NCBI GenBank assembly: GCA_041741155.1
Contig: JBGSKO010000159.1
Coordinates: 27,054-91,053, forward strand
DNA: 64,000 nucleotides
Reading direction: 5' to 3'
From: M3007 sp041741155
Lineage (GTDB): Bacteria; Bacteroidota; Bacteroidia; Chitinophagales; Saprospiraceae
The notes beneath the pieces are model-generated. The model worked only from the letters and a program-made list of their open reading frames with translations, was not told where the DNA came from and made no database searches. Below are positions 42,923-51,139 of this stretch, piece by piece. Position 1 is the stretch's first letter, and every line of letters starts with the position of its first letter. The position numbers and the translations under genes are program-made.

Positions 42923-44149
42923 ATGACCAGAACCATCATCATAAAGACCCTCCAGGGTCTTGAGCCTGTGCTGGCCGCCGAGCTGGAAACCCTCGGCGCT
43001 ACCGACATCCTCCAGCTCAAACGCGCTGTATCCTGTACCGGCGATCAGCGTCTGCTTTACCGCGCCAATTACGAACTTCGAACCGCCATGCGCGTACTTG
43101 TACCCTTCCGCACGTTTCAGGCGACCAACGAGAAAGCCTACTACCAGGCCGTGCGCGAGACCGATTGGAGCAAATACCTGGACGTAAACGACACCATCGC
43201 TGTAGAGGCCGTGGTGGCGGGCGACTACTTCAAACACTCCCAGTACGCCGCACTGCTCACCAAGGATGCCATCGTAGACCAGTTCCGCGACCGTTTTGAT
43301 CGCCGACCCAGTGTAAATGTAGAGGCCCCCACCCTGCGCATCCATACCCGCATCCATGGTTCCGAATGCACCCTGCTGCTCGACTCCAGCGGCGACAGCC
43401 TGCACAAACGCGGGTACCGGCGCGATATCGTGGAGGCGCCCCTCAACGAAGTACTCGCCGCTGGCATGCTCTTGCTCACCGAATGGGACGGGGACAGCAC
43501 CTTTATAGATCCCATGTGCGGAAGCGGTACCCTGGCTATCGAAGCTGCCATGATCGCCATGCGCATGCCTCCCCAATACAACCGCGCCTCGTTTGGCTTT
43601 TTCAAATGGAAGGGCTTCAACAAACGGCTCTGGGAAACCGTAAAATCCGAGGCAGACGCCCATATCCGACAACCCGAATTCCCCATCCTCGCGTCCGACC
43701 TGGACGTCCGCGCCCGCAATGCTACTGCCATCAACCTTATGGCCGCCGGGCTGGAACACGTGGTTCGGGTGGAAAAAATGGCGTTTGAAAAACTCGTGCC
43801 CCCGGACAGTCCCGGCATACTCGTCACCAACCCGCCCTACGACGAGCGCATCAAAGTGCAGGAAATCGAGTTGTTTTATAAAAGCATCGGCGACCGCCTA
43901 AAGCAGCACTGGCCAGGCTGGACGGCCTGGCTCATCTCTTCCAACATGGAGGCCTGGAAAAATTTCGGCCTGCGCCCCTCACGCAAAATCACCCTGTACA
44001 ACGGACCGCTGGAGTGCTATTTCCAGAAATTTGACTTGTATGCAGGAAAGAAGTGGAAAGAGGTTGAGGGGGTTGAGAAGGTTGAGGGGGGTGAGAAGGT
44101 TGAGGGGGTTGAGGGGGTTGAGAAGGTTGAGGGGGTTGAGAAAAGTTGA
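42923..44149 (+). CDS. THUMP-domain class I SAM-dependent RNA methyltransferase (RlmL-like)
   Basis: 408 residues. The N-terminal THUMP region (about 45-160) recognises RNA; the SAM-binding Rossmann core has FIDPMCGSGTLAIEAAMIA (about 193-211), and the target-base motif is TNPPYDERI near 305. Members methylate N2 of guanine in 23S rRNA or tRNA. The last 35 residues (KEVEGVEKVEGGEKVEG and further VEG/VEK units) are encoded by a GTTGAGGGG repeat and are not part of the fold, so the gene has read through into an adjacent repeat. The core ends at about residue 375. Confidence 0.9.
   Translation: MTRTIIIKTLQGLEPVLAAELETLGATDILQLKRAVSCTGDQRLLYRANYELRTAMRVLVPFRTFQATNEKAYYQAVRETDWSKYLDVNDTIAVEAVVAGDYFKHSQYAALLTKDAIVDQFRDRFDRRPSVNVEAPTLRIHTRIHGSECTLLLDSSGDSLHKRGYRRDIVEAPLNEVLAAGMLLLTEWDGDSTFIDPMCGSGTLAIEAAMIAMRMPPQYNRASFGFFKWKGFNKRLWETVKSEADAHIRQPEFPILASDLDVRARNATAINLMAAGLEHVVRVEKMAFEKLVPPDSPGILVTNPPYDERIKVQEIELFYKSIGDRLKQHWPGWTAWLISSNMEAWKNFGLRPSRKITLYNGPLECYFQKFDLYAGKKWKEVEGVEKVEGGEKVEGVEGVEKVEGVEKS
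44061..44149. repeat. Family D repeat (GTTGAGGGG type), left arm
   Basis: Nine to ten copies of a 9-nt unit GTTGAGGGG/GTTGAGAAG. The unit keeps the reading frame and forms the acidic Val-Glu tail of the methyltransferase. The opposed arm lies at 44611-44659 on the other side of a small gene. Confidence 0.88.
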
Positions 44150-44181
44150 GCGAGTATGTTTTGTCCTGAAATAACTGTGTC

Positions 44182-44610
44182 ATGGAATTTTTTTGCTGTT
44201 CAAAAATACTGGCCGGCAGGCTGTCGAACTGCCGAAAGGAGACCGGGGTGATCCTCTTGATTTGCCTTTGCGGCGCCTTTGCGCACGCGCAACAACCTGC
44301 GGGGCGGTCGTTACATACCTTGCAAAATTGGGCCGATCCCGGGGACAACCGCCTTGTCCGGGCATCTGCTCGCATCAGCAGCATCGGTTTTGTTGAATCC
44401 AAAAAACTGATACTGCCGGAATTTTTCCTGAAGCAATTTCCGACTTTCGCACCTGCGCTAGCCGCGCCCTGCTGGTCTGCCGACAACCTGCCGTTTTTCT
44501 GCCGCATCGAACATAACCTGAGCAAAAAAAATAATGTGCCCGTGAAATTCCGCCTTGGTTCGGTGGACTACGTAGATTGGCTGGAAGGCAAACGCCTCCA
44601 CCCTTTTTAA
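44182..44610 (+). CDS. Small exported Bacteroidota protein of unknown function
   Basis: 142 residues. The hydrophobic segment GVILLICLCGAFAHAQQ (about 22-38) is a signal peptide preceded by a longer N-region. The C-terminal LPFFCRIEHNLSKKNNVPVK and RLGSVDYVDWLEGK look conserved from memory in small Bacteroidota proteins of unknown role. Three cysteines are in the mature part. The gene is bracketed by opposed arms of the GTTGAGGGG repeat. I cannot give a function. Confidence 0.65.
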   Translation: MEFFCCSKILAGRLSNCRKETGVILLICLCGAFAHAQQPAGRSLHTLQNWADPGDNRLVRASARISSIGFVESKKLILPEFFLKQFPTFAPALAAPCWSADNLPFFCRIEHNLSKKNNVPVKFRLGSVDYVDWLEGKRLHPF

Positions 44611-44659
44611 CTCAACCCTCCCTCAACTCCCTCAACCCTTCTCAACGCCCTCAACCCCC
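44611..44659. repeat. Family D repeat, right arm before YraN gene
   Basis: CTCAACCCTCCCTCAACTCC-type units, the complement of 44061-44149. It ends 6 nt before the YraN ATG and gives it a G-poor leader. Confidence 0.85.
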
Positions 44660-44665
44660 ACCACC

Positions 44666-45022
44666 ATGACCCACCTCGACATCGGCAAACTCGGCGAAAC
44701 CCTCGCCGTCGGCTACCTCGAAGAAAAAGGCTACCGCGTTATTCGCCAGAACTACCGCTCCGGCAAGGGCGAAATTGACCTCATCGCCTGGTCGCCCGAA
44801 GGCTGCCTCGTTTTTGCAGAAGTAAAAACCCGCTCCCTCGACGGCTACGGCGGACCCGAAGAGGCCGTGGACCGCAAGAAACAGGACATGATCGCCCGCA
44901 CCGCCGGCTCATTTATGGAGCAGATCGGCCACGAGGGCGAAATTCGTTTCGACATCTTATCCGTCCTGCTGGCACACGGGGAGTTGAAAAGCATCCGACA
45001 CGCGGAGGATGCGTTTTTTTGA
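44666..45022 (+). CDS. YraN family (UPF0102) putative endonuclease-fold protein
   Basis: 118 residues with the family pattern: GKLGETLAVGYLEEKGYRVI, RSGKGEIDLIAWSPEGCLVF (catalytic-like E-D), AEVKTRSLDGYG (E-x-K) and RFDILSV. The fold is related to Holliday-junction resolvases; physiological function is unknown. Standard length. A terminator follows at 45104. Confidence 0.93.
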   Translation: MTHLDIGKLGETLAVGYLEEKGYRVIRQNYRSGKGEIDLIAWSPEGCLVFAEVKTRSLDGYGGPEEAVDRKKQDMIARTAGSFMEQIGHEGEIRFDILSVLLAHGELKSIRHAEDAFF

Positions 45023-45103
45023 GTTGTGTTACGGATTGAAGCCGAAACCAAGCTCTGCAAGAACAACTCAAACAATTTTTGACATTTCCAATAATACACA
45101 TCA

Positions 45104-45136
45104 GGCCAGGCAAAGCGCCTGGCCATTATTTTTATT
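45104..45136 (+). terminator. Terminator after the YraN gene
   Basis: GGCCAGGC pairs with GCCTGGCC around AAAGC, followed by ATTATTTTTATTT. Confidence 0.82.
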
Positions 45137-45187
45137 TGCAAGAAAGACAACCTTTGTACAAAACCACTCGTGTTTTAGGTCAGAAGG

Positions 45188-45748
45188 ATGTTGAATAAGG
45201 AGCAATTGGCGGAAACGATTCGGGGGTGTCGCAGAAGCGACCGCTATGCCCAGAACCGGCTTTATAGCGCATTTTATGCGTGGGGTTCTATTGTTTGCCA
45301 GCGCTACACTGGTAATGCTGAAGAGGCACGCGAATGTTTGCAGGACGGCTTTTTCAAGGTTTTTACAAAAATAGACAAATACACAGGCGATTTGCCTTTC
45401 GAGGCGTGGTTAAAACGGGTGCTGATTAATACATGCATCGATCGTTATCGCGCCCGACTGCATGAAACCCACACCGTGGCATTAGAGGAGGCACATAACG
45501 AAACTATAGTAGCCGAAATCCTGATTGATGCCGATACAGAACACTTACTTTTTCTGGTGCGCCAACTGCCTCCGGCTTACCAGGCTACTTTTAATCTTTT
45601 TGCCGTCGAGGGATACGAATACCAGGAAATCGCTGATATGCTGGGTGTATCTATTGGCTCGGTAAAATCTAATCTGTCCAAAGCGCGGGTACGACTCAAA
45701 GAAATGATCGCCCGACGCCAAAAGGAAGAGGCCTATGCAAGACAATGA
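45188..45748 (+). CDS. RNA polymerase sigma-70 factor, ECF subfamily
   Basis: 186 residues. Region 2: EEARECLQDGFFKVFTKIDK and FEAWLKRVLINTCIDRYRA; region 4: LPPAYQATFNLFAVEGYEYQ, then EIADMLGVSIGSVKSNLSKARVRLK. No region 3. It directs polymerase to a specific regulon when freed from its partner. Its stop overlaps the next gene by 14 bp, the normal sigma/anti-sigma arrangement, and the four genes 45188-48576 read as one operon that it probably controls itself. Confidence 0.93.
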   Translation: MLNKEQLAETIRGCRRSDRYAQNRLYSAFYAWGSIVCQRYTGNAEEARECLQDGFFKVFTKIDKYTGDLPFEAWLKRVLINTCIDRYRARLHETHTVALEEAHNETIVAEILIDADTEHLLFLVRQLPPAYQATFNLFAVEGYEYQEIADMLGVSIGSVKSNLSKARVRLKEMIARRQKEEAYARQ

Positions 45749-46994
45749 CTTTGACAAATTATTCAGCCACAAGTTCGGCCAACTCCCCGGCGAGCCCTAC
45801 GGCGAAGAACACTGGTCCGAACTTTCGCGCCGCATGGACGATCACCAGCGCCGGCGGCGACCTTGGCTCCTGCTGGTGCTGCTACCCCTCCTTGGTTTGC
45901 TGGCGGGAGGCAATGTGTTTTGGTGGCACCAGTGGCGCGAAGCTACCCGGCATACACAAACCTCCAATAGCCAAACCACAAAAATAAAAACCGACACGGT
46001 GATACACAGAACAGTGGTTTACCGCTATGACACGATTTATCAACATAGCACGCTGCTGGTACAACAACAAGTTGCCGAAGTACCAATCGCAATCCCCGCA
46101 ACCACAACAGCAGAAGTTCCAGTATCTGGCTCAAGCGCAACCGCTAACCGTGTTCCGGGTGGTCAGCAGCCTCCGTTCGATAGCGCACAACGGCATACGC
46201 CTGCCGGCATGAATGCTCAGGAGAATGCTCTACCTACCGTAGCGGAAGCAATACCGGAGCATACTGTAGAAAATAGTACACTTCCGGATACGACTGCACA
46301 GCCAATACCATCGCGACCGACGGCCCCGCTTACAGCTGATACGTTATTGAAGGATCTAATTCAGAATCAACCGCTCCCCACCAAAAAAACACGACCGCCG
46401 GTTCTCTATTTCGCTCGGCCCCGGCTGGGTATCGGCGCCACATTGGGTCTTCCACAGAGCTCCGAAGGTTTCATTTGGGGAGCAAGTCTTTGCACCGATA
46501 TAGAAGTTGCCCGAAACCTGCGCCTCGGCGCTGAAATTGGCTATCAGCAAGGCAGTTTAAAATCCGAAGAGATGGACGCTTTGAAAAAACTGGAGATCGA
46601 AATTCCCGAGCCGGGCAGCAATTTCTACCTGAAACATTGGGAAGCCGGTTCTGTGCCCGCTTTCACCTACGCCCTGCACCTGCGTTACGAGATACCGTTG
46701 CGCGGAAAATGGACGCCCTGGATTGGCCTGGGCGTACAAGCGGCAACGAATCTGCCTTTTGACGTGGAATATGAGTTTGAAAACGAAACCACCAACCTCG
46801 AGTTTCACGCTTCAGTGCAAACTGAATCGGATACGCACTGGCAGGGTGCGCTGTTCCGCCTCGGCGCCGGGCGGCGGTTGAATACCCGCCTTTTATGGAG
46901 TGCAGAAGGTTATCTGATTCAAAATTTTGACGAAAAACCCGGTTTACTTGACAATCAATTTGGCCTCAAAACCTGTCTCTTTTATACATTCTAA
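45735..46994 (+). CDS. Membrane-anchored sigma partner with C-terminal beta-barrel-like domain
   Basis: 419 residues. A short cytoplasmic N-terminus (about 1-42, with HWSELSRRMDDHQRRRR), one membrane helix (44-64), a long Thr/Pro-rich linker (about 75-205), then a beta-rich domain of about 190 residues (GIGATLGLPQSSEGFIWGA, LRYEIPLRGKWTPWIGLGVQ) ending in LKTCLFYTF, with the terminal aromatic residue of outer-membrane barrels. Its place after the ECF sigma makes it the likely anti-sigma factor. A single chain with an inner-membrane anchor and a barrel-like end is odd: the linker could span the periplasm. No zinc-finger anti-sigma motif. Confidence 0.7.
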   Translation: MQDNDFDKLFSHKFGQLPGEPYGEEHWSELSRRMDDHQRRRRPWLLLVLLPLLGLLAGGNVFWWHQWREATRHTQTSNSQTTKIKTDTVIHRTVVYRYDTIYQHSTLLVQQQVAEVPIAIPATTTAEVPVSGSSATANRVPGGQQPPFDSAQRHTPAGMNAQENALPTVAEAIPEHTVENSTLPDTTAQPIPSRPTAPLTADTLLKDLIQNQPLPTKKTRPPVLYFARPRLGIGATLGLPQSSEGFIWGASLCTDIEVARNLRLGAEIGYQQGSLKSEEMDALKKLEIEIPEPGSNFYLKHWEAGSVPAFTYALHLRYEIPLRGKWTPWIGLGVQAATNLPFDVEYEFENETTNLEFHASVQTESDTHWQGALFRLGAGRRLNTRLLWSAEGYLIQNFDEKPGLLDNQFGLKTCLFYTF

Positions 46995-47012
46995 CCTACC
47001 ATCCCATACATC

Positions 47013-47663
47013 ATGAACATAAAACGCTATTGGTGGCTACTGCCACTGATCCCTCTCTCCTGTACCCGCGAATATGTGGAAGACCTGCGCGGTGTATGTT
47101 TTGAACGCGATGTGCTGCCCATTTTTCAATCCAACTGCACCCAAAGCGGGTGTCACAACAGTCAGGACCGCGAAGCCGGCTACGACTTCACAACCTACGA
47201 CAAGATTGTAAGCCACGGTATTGAACCCGGCAATTACAAAGCCAGCAAAGTTTACGAAGCAATTGTGGCGCCTTTTGGCGAAGAAGCCATGCCTCAAGCG
47301 CCTTACACCCGCCTGCCCGACGAGCAAATTTCCACCATCGCGTTGTGGATTGACGAAGGTGCAAAAAATACCACATGCCCCGACAGCGGCACCTGCAATA
47401 CGACAGACGTGGCGTTCAGCACATCCGTTACGCCTATTTTGCAGCAATACTGCAACGGTTGCCACGCTGGCAGCAGCCCACAGGGCAACGTCAACTACAA
47501 CACGTACAATGGCGTAAAAGCTACCGTGACAAACGGCAAACTGCTTGCTTCTATCCAGCACGCAGCGGGCGCTTTGGCCATGCCTCAAAACGGGAACAAA
47601 CTCTCCACCTGCAACATCAGCATCATCAAAGCCTGGATAGATGCCGGTGCGCCGAACAACTAA
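47013..47663 (+). CDS. Haem-motif lipoprotein (cytochrome c-like)
   Basis: 216 residues. A lipobox-like IPLSC places the lipid Cys at residue 17. Two halves each with a cysteine-histidine motif: CTQSGCH (C42, C47, H48, a CX4CH variant) and CNGCH (canonical CXXCH) later, each followed by Y-N/T-TY segments and a conserved ALAMPQ/EAMPQAP methionine that could be the distal ligand. This resembles the planctomycete-type cytochrome c modules. It would be a periplasmic-side or surface electron carrier. Encoded in the ECF sigma operon. Confidence 0.75.
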   Translation: MNIKRYWWLLPLIPLSCTREYVEDLRGVCFERDVLPIFQSNCTQSGCHNSQDREAGYDFTTYDKIVSHGIEPGNYKASKVYEAIVAPFGEEAMPQAPYTRLPDEQISTIALWIDEGAKNTTCPDSGTCNTTDVAFSTSVTPILQQYCNGCHAGSSPQGNVNYNTYNGVKATVTNGKLLASIQHAAGALAMPQNGNKLSTCNISIIKAWIDAGAPNN

Positions 47664-47673
47664 ATCGAACACC

Positions 47674-48576
47674 ATGAACAAGGTACTTTATATATTATCG
47701 CTGCTCCTTCTGGGCGTATCGGCATGGGCGCAACCCGGAAAAACGGACGATCTGCTCAGCCTCCTTGATGAGCAAGTCAGCACCAGCCACGTCACGAACG
47801 CGTTCAAAAGTCCCCGCGTAATCAACAGCCATAGCATGGAAATGCTGAGCGCAGGTACGCTCGATTTTCGCATCCTGCACCGATTCGGCGACATCAGCCA
47901 GGGTGCGTATGAATTTTTCGGCCTCGACCAGGCATCCATGCGGCTTGGGCTGGACTATGGAATCACCCCCAACCTGATGGTTGGCATAGGCCGCAGCACA
48001 AACAAAAAAGAATTGGACGGCTTTGCAAAATACCGCATCCTGTGGCAATCCAGCGGCGGGCAGCACAACATTCCGGTCTCGCTCGTATGGGTGAGTGGCA
48101 TGACGATCAATGGGCTCAAAGACCCGATCGGCATCGCTGAAGTACCAAATACGTTTGTGCGGCGGTTGGCTTATTACCACGAACTGATCATCGGGCGCAA
48201 GTTTAATGAGCGGTTCTCGGTGCAGATAACACCCACGATCGTTCACCGCAATTTTGTAGTCAATCGTTTAGTGCCCAATGAATTATACGTCGTCGGATTT
48301 GGGGGAAGAGCCAAGTTCAGCAAACGGGTTGCCTTTGTGTGGGACTATGCCTACCTCATCAACCGGTTTCCAACCAACCTGATGAGCAACCCGCTTTCCC
48401 TTGGTTTCGATATCGAGACGGGCGGCCACGTATTCCAGCTGCACTTCTCCAACTCGGTCGGCATGAACGAACGCGCCTATATTGTTGACGAGAACACCAA
48501 CTGGGCGAAAGGCGAAATTCGATTCGGGTTCAACCTGTCGCGGGTGTTTCAAATCGTCAAACAGGATATTTATTAG
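47674..48576 (+). CDS. DUF5777 family outer-membrane beta-barrel protein
   Basis: 300 residues from MNKVLYILSLLLLGVSAWAQ (signal peptide; the ATG at 47641 lies inside the preceding gene). The mature part runs FKSPRVINSHSMEMLSAGTL, DFRILHRFGDISQGAYEFFG, then LGLDYGITPNLMVGIGRSTN, a known DUF5777 pattern with barrel strands to the end. The family is usually beside cytochrome-like proteins, as here, so a shared role in redox or respiratory metabolism is plausible but unproven. Last gene of the sigma operon. Confidence 0.83.
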   Translation: MNKVLYILSLLLLGVSAWAQPGKTDDLLSLLDEQVSTSHVTNAFKSPRVINSHSMEMLSAGTLDFRILHRFGDISQGAYEFFGLDQASMRLGLDYGITPNLMVGIGRSTNKKELDGFAKYRILWQSSGGQHNIPVSLVWVSGMTINGLKDPIGIAEVPNTFVRRLAYYHELIIGRKFNERFSVQITPTIVHRNFVVNRLVPNELYVVGFGGRAKFSKRVAFVWDYAYLINRFPTNLMSNPLSLGFDIETGGHVFQLHFSNSVGMNERAYIVDENTNWAKGEIRFGFNLSRVFQIVKQDIY

Positions 48577-48635
48577 TCGGGGAACCGAAGCACCAAAACA
48601 CAAAACCCTCACCCGGCAATAGAAACCCCGACTAA
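48573..48635. terminator. Inverted repeat at convergent gene ends
   Basis: TTAGTCGGGG (48573-48582) pairs with CCCCGACTAA (48626-48635); each arm overlaps the end of a coding sequence. It probably insulates the two convergent genes. Confidence 0.55.
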
Positions 48636-49733
48636 TTTCCCGATTCCAAACGTAACAGCAGCAGCCAACAGACCAAAAACAACTTGCCGGCCACCGGAAA
48701 ACCAGACACTTTTCCCGGTAAACAGGGTAATAGCCGAGCCAATGATAAACAGGCCCAGCGTACTGAACCCGACACTGGCCAAGATGGCCGTATAACCGCC
48801 GCCCCAGAAAAACGGCGCCAGGGGAATGATCGCTCCAATGGCAAACAGTACGAAAGATGTGATCGCGGCCTCCCACGCCGAACTTTTCAGTTCCTCCGGA
48901 TTGATACCGAGTTCTTCTTTGATCAGCAATGCATGCGCGTCGTCTTTGTTCGACATGGCTTTTTGTGCCATTTCGTGCGCCTGTGCTTCCGGAATTCCTT
49001 TGGCGATGTAAATGAGCGCGATCTCTTTTACCTCGCCCTCCGGATTGGCGATGATTTCATCCATTTCCAGTGCCATTTGGCGCTCGTAGAGTTCCTGCGA
49101 GCTTTTCACCGAAATCCATTCACCCAAGGCCATAGACAGCGCGCCGGCCAACAGTCCCGCCGAGCCGGCGAGCAGGATCTCACTTTGGCCGCTGGTAGCG
49201 CCCGCCACGCCCATGACCAAACTGAGGTTGGACACCAGGCCGTCGTTGGCGCCAAGCACAGCTGCCCGGAGCGCATTTCCCCCGACCGTTTTGTGTCGGC
49301 CTTCGATGCGGGACAACTCTTCCCCGGAAACCCTCTGCTTGTTGGTGAGCAGCGATTGCAGGATTTTTACGTGGTTGCCTTCCTCCCCGGTGACCGGAAT
49401 TTTGCCGGCTTCTTTTTGTCGGACAATAGCCTGGGCAATACTCTTTTCGGTATCCATCATCACGCCGATGATGTAGTCGTATCCAAAAATTTTGCCGATG
49501 CGGTCGAGTACCCGGGCGCGCCAAGAGGGCGGCGGCATGACTGCCGGAGCGCCGGATTGCTGCAACCGTTCGAGCATTTTGGCCGCATGGCCGTGTTCGA
49601 TTTCGGCGAGGTCCCGAAATATACCTGCAATGCCGGGGTCCGTTTCGGCCCCGGCAATTTTTTCATAAAGAAAAGCGGCATCCACTTCGGTCTGGACACT
49701 GGCAGAAAAATTCTGTGCGGACTGGGTTTTCAT
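48609..49733 (-). CDS. Ferritin-like/VIT1 fusion iron transporter (MbfA-like)
   Basis: 374 residues. The N-terminal erythrin/ferritin-like four-helix domain (about 1-140) carries glutamates and histidines in FLYEKIAGAETDPGIAGIFR, LAEIEHGHAAKMLERL and EEGNHVKILQSL; the C-terminal domain (about 150-374) is a VIT1/CCC1 membrane unit (ANDGLVSNLSLVMGVAGAT, ALGEWISVKSSQELYERQ). MbfA-type proteins export Fe2+ across the inner membrane and protect against peroxide. The two genes upstream on this strand fit an iron/oxidative-stress unit. Confidence 0.9.
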   Translation of the reverse strand: MKTQSAQNFSASVQTEVDAAFLYEKIAGAETDPGIAGIFRDLAEIEHGHAAKMLERLQQSGAPAVMPPPSWRARVLDRIGKIFGYDYIIGVMMDTEKSIAQAIVRQKEAGKIPVTGEEGNHVKILQSLLTNKQRVSGEELSRIEGRHKTVGGNALRAAVLGANDGLVSNLSLVMGVAGATSGQSEILLAGSAGLLAGALSMALGEWISVKSSQELYERQMALEMDEIIANPEGEVKEIALIYIAKGIPEAQAHEMAQKAMSNKDDAHALLIKEELGINPEELKSSAWEAAITSFVLFAIGAIIPLAPFFWGGGYTAILASVGFSTLGLFIIGSAITLFTGKSVWFSGGRQVVFGLLAAAVTFGIGKLVGVSIAG

Positions 49734-49743
49734 ATCTGTTTAT

Positions 49744-50247
49744 TTAATCGTCGTCGTCTTTTTCCTGCCCTCCTGCCTGACCGTTCTCAACAGCGGCAGT
49801 TGCTGCACCGCTCCTGATTTCCGTGTGCCGGATTTCGCCACCCGAGGCGCCAACCCGTTGCGCAAACACCATCGTCCCGATAGCTGCGACAAACGTGAGG
49901 GTGTACAGCATAGGTGCAGCCTTCTTCGATTTGAGATCGGTGTATAACGTCGCCGCAGCGATCACTCCCAGCGCGCCGACCATCCACAGGAAAATATTGG
50001 CCATTTCTTCGTGCGCCTCAATTAAATTTTCCGTGACGCCCGGAAGGCTTTCCACGATTTCTTCGGCGCCTTCGCCGGTGAGGTATGCCGGGATCGCAAG
50101 GATGCCCGAAAGTACAAACATTCCCAACGCCGTTCTTTTTACGACATCGTTTTTCAGGAAAAAGCCACCCGCTAAAATCAGCAGTCCGAAGAGGGTGCCC
50201 AGAATGGGTAAGTGGTTGAACAGTAAATGCAAATGCGCCTGGTTCAT
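49744..50247 (-). CDS. Four-helix membrane protein, DUF2231-like
   Basis: 167 residues. The start MNQAHLHLLFNHLPILGTLF has paired histidines at the first helix (HLH-N-HLP), as in haem-binding DUF2231-type proteins. Membrane segments about 10-30, 40-58, 85-104 and 112-130; acidic tail EKDDDD. It sits between the rubrerythrin-like gene and the ferritin-VIT1 gene on the same strand with short gaps, so it probably serves the same iron or redox function. Haem binding is inferred from the histidines only. Confidence 0.7.
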   Translation of the reverse strand: MNQAHLHLLFNHLPILGTLFGLLILAGGFFLKNDVVKRTALGMFVLSGILAIPAYLTGEGAEEIVESLPGVTENLIEAHEEMANIFLWMVGALGVIAAATLYTDLKSKKAAPMLYTLTFVAAIGTMVFAQRVGASGGEIRHTEIRSGAATAAVENGQAGGQEKDDDD

Positions 50248-50275
50248 GACATGTGTTTTTTAAAAAGTGATTGAA

Positions 50276-51040
50276 TTAAGCGATGATCTTGACAAACCGC
50301 TCACTGTTCGTCATGGAGATACGACAGCGTTTGGGCGGTGCGGAATCGTAGGTATTGCCACAGGTCGAGCACACATAGTACAGTTCCGACAGGTTTTTCA
50401 TCTGATTGTTTTGCAAGGCAGCAAGAGCCTTTTCATAAAGCGGTTTGTGCCGTTGCTCTGTCCTGTAGGCATAGTTCAGACTGGTAAGCGCGAGTTTATC
50501 ATCGGCTGCATTCGCAGCAGTCAAAAACTCCGGGTACATCGTCGAAATTTCATAGGATTCGCCGGCAATGGCATCTGCAAGGTTCTCCCGGGTCGTCTTC
50601 ACCGTGAATTGCGGTTTGACCTCAGGGACTGCTTCGCCCATGTCTTCAAGCACCGCCTTGTGGTTGCCGGCGTGAATTTTTTCCGACATAGAAGTGGCTT
50701 TGAACAACAGCGCAATTTGTGTAAACCCTTCTTCCTGTGCCTTTTTAGCATAAGCGGCGTACTTGGCACTTGCGGTGGTTTCGCCAGTGTAGGCAGTCGC
50801 GAGGTTACTGACGGTAGCTGTTTTGGCATCAGCAGGAGTTGTGGCGCCTACTTCCCGGGCCATACCCTTGTTTCTATCGTCGTCCTCTTTTCCTGTTTTG
50901 GCATCTCCGGGCGGGGTTTCGGTCTGGGTCGTTTCCGGCGCCTGAAGGGCGGGGTTTTTATCAGTGTTGGAGCCGCAGGCGGGCAAGAGTACCCAGGCAG
51001 CCAGACTCATGAGTGCAGGAAATAAAATGTTCTTTTTCAT
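50276..51040 (-). CDS. Exported rubrerythrin-like lipoprotein with incomplete rubredoxin site
   Basis: 254 residues from MKKNILFPALMSLAAWVLLPACG (lipobox, Cys 22; an upstream ATG at 51079 only adds a polar prefix). A Thr/Pro-rich linker is followed by a rubrerythrin four-helix domain (about 75-215; TAYTGETTASAKYAAYAKKA, IHAGNHKAVLEDMGE). The C-terminal rubredoxin-like tail has YYVCSTCGNTYDSAPPKRC, then RISM where the fourth Cys is expected, so one iron ligand appears replaced by Ser. Rubrerythrins reduce peroxide and are usually cytoplasmic; this one is predicted to be outside the inner membrane. First gene of the iron cluster. Confidence 0.85.
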   Translation of the reverse strand: MKKNILFPALMSLAAWVLLPACGSNTDKNPALQAPETTQTETPPGDAKTGKEDDDRNKGMAREVGATTPADAKTATVSNLATAYTGETTASAKYAAYAKKAQEEGFTQIALLFKATSMSEKIHAGNHKAVLEDMGEAVPEVKPQFTVKTTRENLADAIAGESYEISTMYPEFLTAANAADDKLALTSLNYAYRTEQRHKPLYEKALAALQNNQMKNLSELYYVCSTCGNTYDSAPPKRCRISMTNSERFVKIIA

Positions 51041-51139
51041 TGTCTTATCTTTTGTGTGAACTCGTTTTTGATAAGACAAAGGTGGCCTCCTGCACCTTTA
51101 ACCAGCCTTGAAGAATTCTAAAAATTGGCTTAAAACCGT

